64,000 nucleotides of DNA from CAXBNB01 sp040151475 (GTDB lineage: Bacteria; Bacteroidota; Bacteroidia; Cytophagales; Cyclobacteriaceae): the NCBI RefSeq assembly GCF_040151475.1, contig NZ_JBDKWG010000146.1:186001-250000 (forward strand). Reading direction: 5' to 3'. Positions within the stretch are counted from its first letter, which is position 1. Each line of letters starts with the position of its first letter. Positions 15,802 to 23,603 of the stretch are shown piece after piece. Below the pieces are notes generated by a model. That model was given only the letters and a program-made list of their open reading frames with translations. It was not told the DNA's origin and did not search any database. A program made the translations under genes and the position numbers.

Positions 15802-17069
15802 ATGCCGGAATCAAATCGCATAGAATACAAGCAAAAACTAACTGATGATTTGGAGAAAGAAGTCGTTGCTTTTCTGAATTACCATGAGGGGGGCGTGATT
15901 TACTTGGGAATAGATAAGTTTGGAAAAGTTGTAGGCATTACTGAATCCGATCCGGTTCAATTGTTGATCAAAGACCGCTTGAAAAACAACATCCTGCCCT
16001 CTTGCATGGGTCTGTTCGATATTTCGATAGAAATCCGGGATGAAATTGAAGTCATCAAAATTATTGTAGCGAGTGGCCCTGAAAAACCCTATTATGTAAA
16101 AAAATATGGTATGTCAGAAAAAGGAGCCTTCATACGGACGGGTAGTGCCTGCGAGCCCATGCCTGTGAAGATGATCGAAACCCTCTTTGCCAAACGCACC
16201 CGCCATTCCATTGGAAAGGTCAGATCGCCCAGGCAGGACCTGGTCTTTGAGCAACTCCACATTTACTACGATGCTGCCGGGAAACGACTCAACGAGCAGT
16301 TTGCCCCCAACCTGGAATTGCGCAATGAGGACGGTGACTACAACTATGTGGCATATCTGATGGCAGACATCAACCGAATCTCGGTAAAGACCGCCAAATA
16401 TAAGGGGTTGGATCGGGTGGATTTGATCGAAAACAACGAATATGGACATGCATCTTTAATCAAAGCCACAAAGCAGGTGCTGGAAAAAGTGGAACTGGAA
16501 AACAGAACCCTGACCCGGATCATCTCCCGCGAACGTGAAGAAACCCGCTTGTGGAACCCCGTGGCATTACGGGAAGCTATAATCAATGCCTTTGTACACA
16601 ATGATTATACCCGGGAAATTGCCCCGAAGTTTGAATTTTTCGCTGACCGGCTGGAGATCACCTCTTACGGTGGCCTGCCGCAAGGATTGAGCCGGCAAGA
16701 GTTTTTCGAAGGGTTTTCCGTTCCCAGGAACAAGGAGATCATGCGCATTTTCAGAGACCTGGATCTGGTATCCCAAGGATATTGACAAGTTATGGAAAGG
16801 AATGTTTTCATTTTTCAGAAAACTTTCTAAGAATGGTTTTCCCGGTTAATGGTAAGGGGGTAGTAATAAATGAGGGATTAAATGAGGGATTAAATTCCCT
16901 GCTTGAGGCCATCCGGAAACATCCCGGCGTGCAGGCCAAAAAGCTGGTGGACATCCTGGGCGATCGTTCCGTGAAGACTGTAGAACGACAAATCTCACAA
17001 TTGACCGACAGAGGTTTGGTAGAACGGAAAGGTAGTAGAAAAACAGGCGGCTATTGGCTCACAAGTTAA
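15802..17069 (+). pseudogene. AlbA/RecG-like ATP-binding transcriptional regulator, frameshifted
   Basis: The first frame, 15802-16785, encodes the AlbA_2 (Schlafen AAA-4-type) domain (residues 5-120, RIEYKQKLTDDLEKEVVAFLN) and most of the C-terminal ATPase domain (REAIINAFVHNDYT). It then breaks after RDLDLV. In the next frame GIPRILTSYGKECFHFSENF continues the family sequence, followed by a winged helix (NEGLNSLLEAIRKHPGVQAK to KTGGYWLTS). Family members read LVEQLGSGIPRIL here, so about 16 bases (EQLGS plus a frame change) are missing. The region is visibly richer in G and C than its neighbours, suggesting transfer. It may still make a truncated protein of 327 residues. Confidence 0.8.
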
Positions 17070-17169
17070 ATGTTTGGTATAGAATTGCAGCCAGATTGGT
17101 GAGAAGACGAAATGGACCGCCGCAAGTTTGTCTCCACTTTACAAAGTAAGTCACACAAAAAATGAATAC

Positions 17170-17502
17170 ACCACCTGCCTACTCCTTCCAGGGCTTTTCA
17201 GGTAACTTTTTATATCGAAACGGATGTCGTAGAAAAAGACGGGGAAAAATTAAACATACGACAACAACAAATACTTTCCCTGATAAAATCTTCGCCAGCC
17301 TTACAGCAAAGAAGTTATGGATTCCTCACAGGGAAATTGAAATGATGCCTATGAGCGATACGAGATCAAGGAAAATCATGCAGACATTCAGGAACCTGGA
17401 TCCGATAGAGCAATTGGATTTTGACCAGCTATGACAGGGACTGCTTTCATTTTTCTGAAAATTTTCTGAGAATGACATTTCCTGCCTTGGATGGCTTGTA
17501 GC
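17170..17502 (+). pseudogene. Degenerate remnants of further AlbA/RecG-like ATPase genes
   Basis: 17170-17344 reads LPTPSRAFQVTFYIETDVV and LNIRQQQILSLIKSSP, a winged-helix C-terminus typical of the family. 17345-17434 reads SRKIMQTFRNLDPIEQL, homologous to NKEIMRIFRDLDLV of the upstream gene. 17451-17502 reads FHFSENFLRMTFP, homologous to FHFSENFLRMVFP. The pieces are in different frames and out of order. The stretch between 17070 and 17506 has no intact gene. Confidence 0.6.
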
Positions 17503-17521
17503 TTTTTTGTATTTTCAGCCT

Positions 17522-17794
17522 ATGACACGAAGTGAATACATTACCAAACACCAGGGTCTTTTTTGGTACACGCCCAAGGATAAATTAGCCGATATTTCGG
17601 ACAGTTTTCTGGTAGAGACTATTTTGAACTATGGCAGCCTGGACGATGTAAAAGAACTATTTCGGGTAATGGGAATAAAAAATGCAGCAAAAGTATTTTT
17701 TGATTCGATTGCATTGAGTGAGCGGAGAAAAAACAATTACCACGAATTGACCCTGAATTATTTCACCTTGTTATTTGACCAATATGCACACTGA
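17522..17794 (+). CDS. Hypothetical protein, probable partner of the AbiEii-like gene
   Basis: 90 residues from the ATG at 17522; a TTG five codons earlier is less likely. All-helical, with TRSEYITKHQGLFWYTPKDK and SFLVETILNYGSLDDVKELFRVMG. Small helical proteins of this type commonly precede COG2253/AbiEii-type nucleotidyltransferases, and it overlaps that gene by 11 bp. It is probably the antitoxin-side component, inferred from position only. Confidence 0.65.
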   Translation: MTRSEYITKHQGLFWYTPKDKLADISDSFLVETILNYGSLDDVKELFRVMGIKNAAKVFFDSIALSERRKNNYHELTLNYFTLLFDQYAH

Positions 17795-18368
17795 GATATT
17801 ATCGACAAGGCAACAAGAGCTGCTCCCCTCCATCAACCAATTTAAAAGAAGTTTTTATCTGGTAGAGGGTACGGCCATCGGATTGCAGCTAGGACACCGC
17901 CGATCTATAGATTTTGATTTGTTCAGCCATACGAAACTGAACAAAACGAGAATAAAACAATGGCTTTCCGAAATCCCATACACCAAATCAACCCTTTTTG
18001 AAGATTTTGATCAAATGCATTTCAACATTAACAAAGTGAAGGTTACCTTTTTTCAGTATCCCTTTCCGGTAGAGCACCCCGTCAAGTGGGAAAATAACCT
18101 CACTATGCCGGATTTATTAACACTTGCGGCGATGAAAGCCTATGCGCTGGGGCGCAAGTCCAAATGGAAAGACTATGTGGATTTATATTTTTTGATTGGA
18201 CACTATGCAATAACCGACATATCACGAAAAGCTAAAAGTATATTTGGGGAACTGTTTTCCGAGAAAATGTTTCTCCAACAATTGGCATTTCACAAAGACA
18301 TTGATTATCAGGAAGCCGTGGAATACCTGGCCCCAAACCCACCCACAGAGCAGGGCTGTTGCATTTAA
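17784..18368 (+). CDS. AbiEii-like nucleotidyltransferase toxin, C-terminus replaced by MITE insertion
   Basis: 194 residues from the ATG at 17784 (the preceding TTG overlaps more). The DUF1814/AbiEii core is present: YLVEGTAIGLQLGHRRSIDF with the DFDLF metal-binding motif, and later KAYALGRKSKWKDYVDLYFL, which holds the catalytic-type Lys/Asp. AbiEii-type enzymes are GTP-binding nucleotidyltransferase toxins of phage-resistance toxin-antitoxin pairs. The last five codons (QGCCI) come from a MITE that begins at 18351. The original end lies at 18493-18543. Only the extreme tail is lost, so activity may persist. Confidence 0.82.
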   Translation: MHTEILSTRQQELLPSINQFKRSFYLVEGTAIGLQLGHRRSIDFDLFSHTKLNKTRIKQWLSEIPYTKSTLFEDFDQMHFNINKVKVTFFQYPFPVEHPVKWENNLTMPDLLTLAAMKAYALGRKSKWKDYVDLYFLIGHYAITDISRKAKSIFGELFSEKMFLQQLAFHKDIDYQEAVEYLAPNPPTEQGCCI

Positions 18369-18482
18369 AAAAGCAGGCTATCCCCAGACTTGTTCTGGGG
18401 TCTCTAAGTGATAGCAGTAATTCTAAAGGATGCCGCAACAGGTGCGGCAAGGCAGTTTTATTTTTAAATGCAACAGCCCTGA
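18351..18482 (+). mobile_element. 132-bp MITE with terminal inverted repeats and 10-bp target duplication
   Basis: Ends CAGGGCTGTTGCATTTAAA and TTTAAATGCAACAGCCCTG are perfect inverted repeats. The flanks carry the direct repeat ACCCACAGAG (18341-18350 and 18483-18492). Two inner hairpins (CCCCAGACTTGTTCTGGGG and TGCCGCAACAGGTGCGGCA) are present and there is no coding capacity. It interrupts the abiEii-like gene. The mobilising transposase is not in this window. Confidence 0.88.
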
Positions 18483-18492
18483 ACCCACAGAG

Positions 18493-18543
18493 GGGGAAAT
18501 AAAAAATAAATTGATACAGGAAGCAACAAATATTTTTGATTGA
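18493..18543 (+). pseudogene. Detached 3' end of the abiEii-like gene
   Basis: Sixteen codons GEIKNKLIQEATNIFD and stop. Removing the MITE and one target repeat joins NPPTE to GEIKNK in frame, restoring the full C-terminus. Confidence 0.8.
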
Positions 18544-18697
18544 GTGGCATCCCGTACAAACGGGATCGGGGCGAATTCCATGCCTGCGTACCAGAATATC
18601 GTCACTACAGTATGCAGCCAATAAAACATACTTAACTTGACACTGGTGCTAAGTTAAGTGTACTGTGATTCCGCCCTAATAACCCAATAAATTCTAA

Positions 18698-18748
18698 AAA
18701 AGGGAGAGCAAAAAAACCGGTGGCTACTGGCCTGTAGTGAAATCTTGA
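18698..18748 (+). pseudogene. C-terminal remnant of an AlbA-type ATPase
   Basis: Encodes KRESKKTGGYWPVVKS and stop, matching RKGSRKTGGYWLTS at the end of the gene at 15802-17069. Third trace of this family in the island. Confidence 0.55.
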
Positions 18749-18813
18749 TATAAATGGTGAAAAAGAAAATTAATCATCATCAAAAGAATTTCTGTTTTTA
18801 GCATGGAAATTCT

Positions 18814-18821
18814 TAGCTTTG
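18814..18821 (+). promoter_or_regulatory. -7 promoter element (TAGCTTTG)
   Basis: Exact TAnnTTTG match 13 bp before the ATG of the short wzz-like fragment at 18834 and 116 bp before the intact wzz start. It could drive the downstream capsule operon. Confidence 0.45.
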
Positions 18822-18833
18822 CCCCTTTAAAAA

Positions 18834-18900
18834 ATGAACGAAGAAAATCATACAAGAAGACGACTTATCAAAAACCTCCCTTCAGATGCCGGGCGTGGGT
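18834..18900 (+). pseudogene. Possible third fragment of the wzz 5' end
   Basis: Starts with ATGAACGAAGAAAATC like the wzz start (ATGGAAGAAAATC) and contains TACAAGAAGACGA as in wzz near 19022. It is out of frame after a few codons, giving only 22 residues. Weaker than the other two fragments. Confidence 0.4.
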
Positions 18901-18936
18901 AAGTAATCCATTACCTTCGCAGATCGAAATTAAAAA

Positions 18937-20103
18937 ATGGAAGAAAATCCGGAAATAGAAGCTACCAAAAGCCAAGGGCAAGAGGCCAAGGGCCAAGGGC
19001 TAAAAGCCAATGGCCGAATAGTACAAGAAGACGAAATAGACCTGATCGAATTGGCAAAAACCATTTGGGCAGGGCGTAGGTTGATTGTAAAAATCACATC
19101 TGTATTTGTTATTTTAGGCTTAATTATCGCTTTTACAAGCAAAGTGGAATATGAAGCTTCCTGCAAACTTCTGCCGGAAAGCCAGGAAGGTATGAAAAGC
19201 AGCCTGGGAGGATTAAGCGGACTGGCCGGATTGGCAGGTATCAACCTGGATATGGGAGGAGCAGGTGTATTGACTCCAGAATTGTATCCTGAAATTGCTA
19301 AAAGTTTGCCTTTCCAATTGCAAATTTTAAAAGACACCTTAACTTTTGAGAATCAAAATATCAGGACTACTGCATTTCATTACTTTAAGGAAATAGACAA
19401 ACCAACCTTACTCGGCTATATCGCCAAATACACTATAGGATTACCTGGCTTAATTAAATCCATATTTACTGAAGATGCTGAAACAAATGAAATTATTCAA
19501 GCTAAAGATGAGCCTATTAGAATTTCTAAGGAAGACTGGAAACTAATAGAGTTATTTAAAGGCCGTATCAATATAAGTGTGGACAGCAAAAGTGGGATGA
19601 TAGATATATCGGTAGAAATGCCAGATCCTTTGGCAGCTGCTTCACTTACAGAAAAGGTAGTTGCCCTACTCACAGATGAAGTGACAGAATACAAAATAAA
19701 TAAGGCTAGGAACAATTTAAATTTTGTTCAAGCCAGTTTCATAGATGCAAAAAAAGAATTTGAAACTATACATTTGGCGCTGGCTAAAATGACGGATCAA
19801 AACAGGAATGTGTCATCTGCCTTGGCTGAAATTGAATTACAAAGAATACAAAATGAATATAACGTAGCTTTTGAAGTCTATAAGGGATTGGCTTCTCAAG
19901 TCGAGCAGGCTAAGATTAAGCTGAAAGAGGAGATGCCGGTGTTTACCGTATTGGAGCCGATTATTGTTCCTGTTGAAAAAAGCAATATGAGGAAACTACA
20001 TATACTTATTATTTCAATACTATTAGGAGCTGCTCTTTCTGCTCTTTATATAATTTTTAAAAATCCAATTTTAGGATTAATTTCAGATGTTACCAAAAAT
20101 TGA
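18937..20103 (+). CDS. wzz: Wzz-type polysaccharide chain-length regulator
   Basis: 388-residue inner-membrane protein. EDEIDLIELAKTIWAGRR precedes the first membrane helix (about residues 49-68). A long periplasmic part follows with coiled coil (about 260-330), and then a second helix (LHILIISILLGAALSALYIIF, about 352-372), the Wzz/polysaccharide co-polymerase topology. No C-terminal tyrosine kinase is attached. It would set chain length of the Wzy-made polymer and contact the Wza-like exporter. Residues about 9-25 (TKSQGQEAKGQGLKANG) are low-complexity and encoded by tandem AGCCAAGGGC-type units absent from the wzz fragments upstream. The ATG at 18937 gives the expected cytoplasmic leader. 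Confidence 0.88.
   Translation: MEENPEIEATKSQGQEAKGQGLKANGRIVQEDEIDLIELAKTIWAGRRLIVKITSVFVILGLIIAFTSKVEYEASCKLLPESQEGMKSSLGGLSGLAGLAGINLDMGGAGVLTPELYPEIAKSLPFQLQILKDTLTFENQNIRTTAFHYFKEIDKPTLLGYIAKYTIGLPGLIKSIFTEDAETNEIIQAKDEPIRISKEDWKLIELFKGRINISVDSKSGMIDISVEMPDPLAAASLTEKVVALLTDEVTEYKINKARNNLNFVQASFIDAKKEFETIHLALAKMTDQNRNVSSALAEIELQRIQNEYNVAFEVYKGLASQVEQAKIKLKEEMPVFTVLEPIIVPVEKSNMRKLHILIISILLGAALSALYIIFKNPILGLISDVTKN
18967..19016 (+). repeat. Tandem AGCCAAGGGC-type repeat inside wzz
   Basis: About five variants of (A)GCCAAGGGC / GCTAAAAGCC / GCCAATGGCC in 50 bp, encoding the low-complexity N-terminal segment of Wzz. The same vocabulary borders the four-helix-bundle gene at 7718-7753 and 8108-8151. 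Confidence 0.55.
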
Positions 20104-20104
20104 T

Positions 20105-21115
20105 ATGTTTAATAACTCAACAATTCTTATTACAGGAGGTACTGGTTCCTTAGGAAAAGCTCTAACAAAGCACATTCTTCATAATTTTTCTGACATTAGA
20201 AAATTGATTATCTACTCAAGAGATGAGCAGAAGCAATTTCAAATGGCGCAGGAGTACCCATCAGATAAATTTCCTCAGATTCGGTTTTTAATTGGGGATG
20301 TGAGGGATAAGGAACGAATGGTTAGAGCGTTTAAGGGTGTTGACTATGTAATTCATGCTGCAGCAATGAAGCACGTTCCAATTGCTGAATACAATCCCGA
20401 CGAATGTATCAAAACAAATATAGGAGGTGCAGAAAATGTCATTCACGCATCCTTAGAAACGGGTGTGCAACGAGTTGTTGCATTGTCAACAGACAAAGCG
20501 TGTGCGCCTATAAACCTATATGGGGCCACTAAACTTACTTCAGATAAATTATTCATAGCAGCTAATAATATAAAGGGAGATAACCCTATACGCTTTTCAG
20601 TTGTGCGATATGGTAATGTAATGGGCTCTAATGGCTCTGTGATTCCATTTTTCCTGGCGAAAAAAACTGAAGGTAAATTGCCAATCACAGACCCTAATAT
20701 GACACGGTTTAATATCTCATTACAGGGCGGAGTAGATATGGTAATGCATGCACTGGAAAATGCTTGGGGTGGAGAATTATTTGTTCCTAAAATCCCGTCG
20801 TATAAAATTCTAGACGTTGCGGAGGCGATTGGTCCTGAGTGTGAAAAACCAATAGTTGGAATTAGACCAGGAGAAAAAGTGCATGAAGAAATGATCACTG
20901 CTTCGGATTCATTTTACACTTATGACCTTGGAAAATATTACACCATCATACCAGTCACTCATCAATGGTCAATTGAAGAATTTGTTAGAACATTTAGTGC
21001 TTCTAAAGTTTCCGAAGGATTTCGTTATAATTCAGGTGAAAACACAGAATGGGAGACGGTTGAATCTTTGCGTAATCTTATCAAACAATATGTAGATGAT
21101 ACGTTTGAGGTATGA
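20105..21115 (+). CDS. pseB: UDP-GlcNAc 4,6-dehydratase (inverting), PseB
   Basis: First step of pseudaminic-acid-type synthesis: converts UDP-GlcNAc to UDP-4-keto-6-deoxy-L-AltNAc. 336 residues from the ATG at 20105, two bases after the wzz stop; the upstream ATG at 20087 lies inside wzz. NAD(P) motif TGGTGSLG near residue 11. SDR-type active-site segments STDKA and YGATK are present, as are AAAMKHVP and RPGEKVHEEM. It is the short soluble form without membrane helices. Overlaps pseC by 4 bp (ATGA). Confidence 0.92.
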   Translation: MFNNSTILITGGTGSLGKALTKHILHNFSDIRKLIIYSRDEQKQFQMAQEYPSDKFPQIRFLIGDVRDKERMVRAFKGVDYVIHAAAMKHVPIAEYNPDECIKTNIGGAENVIHASLETGVQRVVALSTDKACAPINLYGATKLTSDKLFIAANNIKGDNPIRFSVVRYGNVMGSNGSVIPFFLAKKTEGKLPITDPNMTRFNISLQGGVDMVMHALENAWGGELFVPKIPSYKILDVAEAIGPECEKPIVGIRPGEKVHEEMITASDSFYTYDLGKYYTIIPVTHQWSIEEFVRTFSASKVSEGFRYNSGENTEWETVESLRNLIKQYVDDTFEV

Positions 21116-22308
21116 GCAAAATCATTCCATACGGCAAGCAGGATATAAAACAGGAGGATATTGATGCTGTAATTGAAACCCTGCAATCTGATTTTCTGAC
21201 TCAAGGCCCCAAGATTGTAGAATTTGAGAATGCTTTTGCTGAATACGTCGGTTCAAAATATGGAGTTGCCGTGGCAAATGGTACTGCTGCGTTGCATTTA
21301 TGTACGCTATCTCTAGGTGTTAAATCAGGAGATAAAGTCATTACAACACCCATCACTTTTGCTGCTTCCGCTAATTGTGTTCGTTATTGTGGAGGTGAAG
21401 TTGTTTTTTCTGATATTGATCCAGAAACTTATTTGCTTGATATCAATAAAGTTCGGTTTTTATTGGAATCCTCGCCTAAAGGAACCTATCAAGGAATTAT
21501 TCCTGTTGATTTTGGCGGTAGGCCAGTGGATTTGGAAGAGTTTAAAAAACTAGCAGACGAGTTCGATCTTTGGATCATTGAAGATGCCTGCCATGCTCCA
21601 GGAGGATACTTCTATGATAGTCAGGAAAAGAAGCAATCGTGTGGGAGTGGATCCTATGCTGATCTGGCTATATTTTCTTTTCATCCCGTAAAGCACATTG
21701 CTGCGGGTGAGGGTGGCATGGTCACAACCAATGATGAGGCACTTTACAAAAGGTTGTTGAAATTAAGAACCCATGGAATCACCAAAGATGATTCTACTTT
21801 TGTGAACGATAAGGCTTTGGCCTATGGAGATAGGTTAGTAGAAGAGGATTGGCCTGGCTGGTACATGGAAATGCAAGAACTAGGATATAACTATCGGTTA
21901 ACAGATTTTCAAGCAGCTCTCGGAAAGAGCCAACTTTCTAGAGCAAGTGAAGGCCTAAAACGAAGAAGAGAAATTGCAAACATGTATTATGAGGCGTTCA
22001 AGGATTTGGACTTCATAAAAGGACAGTCTGGAGTTGTTGAAGGGCATGCCTATCATCTTTATGTGATAGAGGTCGAAGACAGAACAGGGCTTTATAATTA
22101 TTTGAGAAGCAAAAATATTTTTGCCCAAATACATTATTTACCAGTTCATCTAATGCCATATTATCAACAATTTGGGTGGAAAGAGCAAGATATGGCGTAT
22201 GCAGAAGCTTACTATTCTAGGTGCTTAAGTTTGCCTATGTTTCCCTCATTGTTAGATGAAGATTTAGAATATGTAATTAATTCCATCAGTAAATTCTACT
22301 ATGGCTAA
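21112..22308 (+). CDS. pseC: UDP-4-amino-4,6-dideoxy-L-AltNAc transaminase, PseC
   Basis: PLP-dependent DegT/DnrJ/EryC1 aminotransferase, 398 residues. Motifs: GPKIVEFENAFAEYVG, ANGTAALHL (phosphate binding), EDACHAPGG, and the PLP-lysine segment SFHPVKHIAAGEGG. Sequence and placement between pseB (4-bp overlap) and pseF (8-bp overlap) fit PseC, which adds the 4-amino group using glutamate. Confidence 0.93.
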   Translation: MSKIIPYGKQDIKQEDIDAVIETLQSDFLTQGPKIVEFENAFAEYVGSKYGVAVANGTAALHLCTLSLGVKSGDKVITTPITFAASANCVRYCGGEVVFSDIDPETYLLDINKVRFLLESSPKGTYQGIIPVDFGGRPVDLEEFKKLADEFDLWIIEDACHAPGGYFYDSQEKKQSCGSGSYADLAIFSFHPVKHIAAGEGGMVTTNDEALYKRLLKLRTHGITKDDSTFVNDKALAYGDRLVEEDWPGWYMEMQELGYNYRLTDFQAALGKSQLSRASEGLKRRREIANMYYEAFKDLDFIKGQSGVVEGHAYHLYVIEVEDRTGLYNYLRSKNIFAQIHYLPVHLMPYYQQFGWKEQDMAYAEAYYSRCLSLPMFPSLLDEDLEYVINSISKFYYG

Positions 22309-22987
22309 TCTTTGTATAATACCAGCTAGAGGTGGAAGTAAGCGTATACCAAGAAAAAATATTAAACCATTTCTTGGTAAGCCCATAATAGCATATTCGA
22401 TTGAAACTGCCCTTAATTCTGCCCTTTTTGATGAGGTAATGGTTTCAACTGATGATGAGGAGATCATCATCGTAGCTCAAAAGTATGGAGCTAACGTCCC
22501 ATTTAAGAGGAGTGATAAAAATGCTAATGATTTTGCCACAACAGTGGATGTAATTCAAGAGGTACTATCTATGTACAAGAAAGTAGAGAGAGAGTTCGAT
22601 TATGTGTGTTGCATTTATCCGACAGCCCCTTTTATTAACGCTAAAACATTAAATGACGGGTATGATAAACTTATCAGTGAAAAAAGAGTATCTGTATTTC
22701 CGGTTGTGAATTTTAGTTATCCAATTTGGCGTGGGCTTAAAATCAAAGAAGATGGGGGAATTGGAATGGTTTGGCCTGAATACCTTGATGCAAGGTCTCA
22801 AGACTTGAAAAAGGTCTATCATGATGCAGGGCAATGGTACTGGTTAAATTGTAGATCATTTGAGAGTGAAAGGAGCTTATTTAATTCAAACTCAGGATGC
22901 ATCCATATGGATGAGATGTCAGTTCAAGATATTGATTCAGATATTGATTGGAAATTAGCTGAGATGAAATTTCAGCTTAATAGATAA
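22301..22987 (+). CDS. pseF: Pseudaminic acid cytidylyltransferase, PseF
   Basis: Activates the nonulosonic acid with CTP to give the CMP-sugar. 228 residues with the N-terminal CTP-binding motif IPARGGSKRIPRKN and FLGKPIIAYSIE, as in NeuA/PseF. The length (single domain) and position fit PseF. Overlaps pseC by 8 bp. Confidence 0.92.
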   Translation: MANLCIIPARGGSKRIPRKNIKPFLGKPIIAYSIETALNSALFDEVMVSTDDEEIIIVAQKYGANVPFKRSDKNANDFATTVDVIQEVLSMYKKVEREFDYVCCIYPTAPFINAKTLNDGYDKLISEKRVSVFPVVNFSYPIWRGLKIKEDGGIGMVWPEYLDARSQDLKKVYHDAGQWYWLNCRSFESERSLFNSNSGCIHMDEMSVQDIDSDIDWKLAEMKFQLNR

Positions 22988-23042
22988 AATCTTAAGACAT
23001 AAGGTTATTCAAACTATATGAATAGCTTGATTAGAAGTGTAA

Positions 23043-23603
23043 GTGAAAGGATATAAAATACTTAAAAGGCAAAAGTTTGTTTCTGGTGACTACTCAATTG
23101 TTCCAATTAGGTTGGATGATAGGTATGATGTAATGAAATGGAGGAATGAGCAGATTTATCATCTACGCCAAAATAGACCACTGACTAAAAAAGATCAAGA
23201 TTACTATTTTAAAAACGTACTTTCAAAGCTTTTTGAAGAAGTGAGACCTAATCAAGCTCTTTTTTCATATCTGCAAAAAGATACTTGCATTGGTTATGGT
23301 GGTCTAGTACACATCAATTGGATTGACAAGAATGCTGAAATTTCATTCATTATGGATACAGAGCTAGAAAAGAAAAGTTTTCATTCAAATTGGACAAAAT
23401 TTTTAAGTCTGATTGAAGAGGTAGCCTTTAAAGATTTAAATCTTCATAAGATATATGTTTATGCTTTTGATTTAAGACCTCATTTATATAAAGCGTTAGA
23501 ACAGAATAAATATTTTCCAGATGCAAGGCTTAAAGAGCATTGTTTTTTTAACAATAAATACATTGACGTTGTGATTTTTTCTAAACTGAGTTCAGAAAAA
23601 TGA
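23043..23603 (+). CDS. GNAT N-acetyltransferase, PseH-like
   Basis: 186 residues. The pattern of sugar N-acetyltransferases of the GNAT type is visible: VMKWRNEQIYHLRQNRPLT, LFSYLQKDTCIGYGGLVHI (central strand), and the late LNLHKIYVYAFDLRPHLYKALE. In the pathway, PseH adds an acetyl group to the 4-amino sugar. Start is GTG at 23043; no better ATG precedes it. It overlaps the formyltransferase gene by 4 bp. Whether it is the true PseH or a related GNAT modifying another sugar cannot be settled from sequence. Confidence 0.72.
   Translation: MKGYKILKRQKFVSGDYSIVPIRLDDRYDVMKWRNEQIYHLRQNRPLTKKDQDYYFKNVLSKLFEEVRPNQALFSYLQKDTCIGYGGLVHINWIDKNAEISFIMDTELEKKSFHSNWTKFLSLIEEVAFKDLNLHKIYVYAFDLRPHLYKALEQNKYFPDARLKEHCFFNNKYIDVVIFSKLSSEK

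Larger units (their letters stand above)
18544..18833 (+). other. Spacer with hairpin and gene remnants
   Basis: No intact gene. Contains a perfect inverted pair ACTTAACTT (18630-18638) and AAGTTAAGT (18651-18659), and a 51-bp remnant of an AlbA-type winged helix at 18698-18748. Confidence 0.55.

Noticed and set aside
17162..17434. Plus-strand frame between the ATPase and AbiE-like pair as a gene
   Set aside because: Its translation has no family sequence, while the other frames of the same DNA show AlbA-type ATPase remnants.
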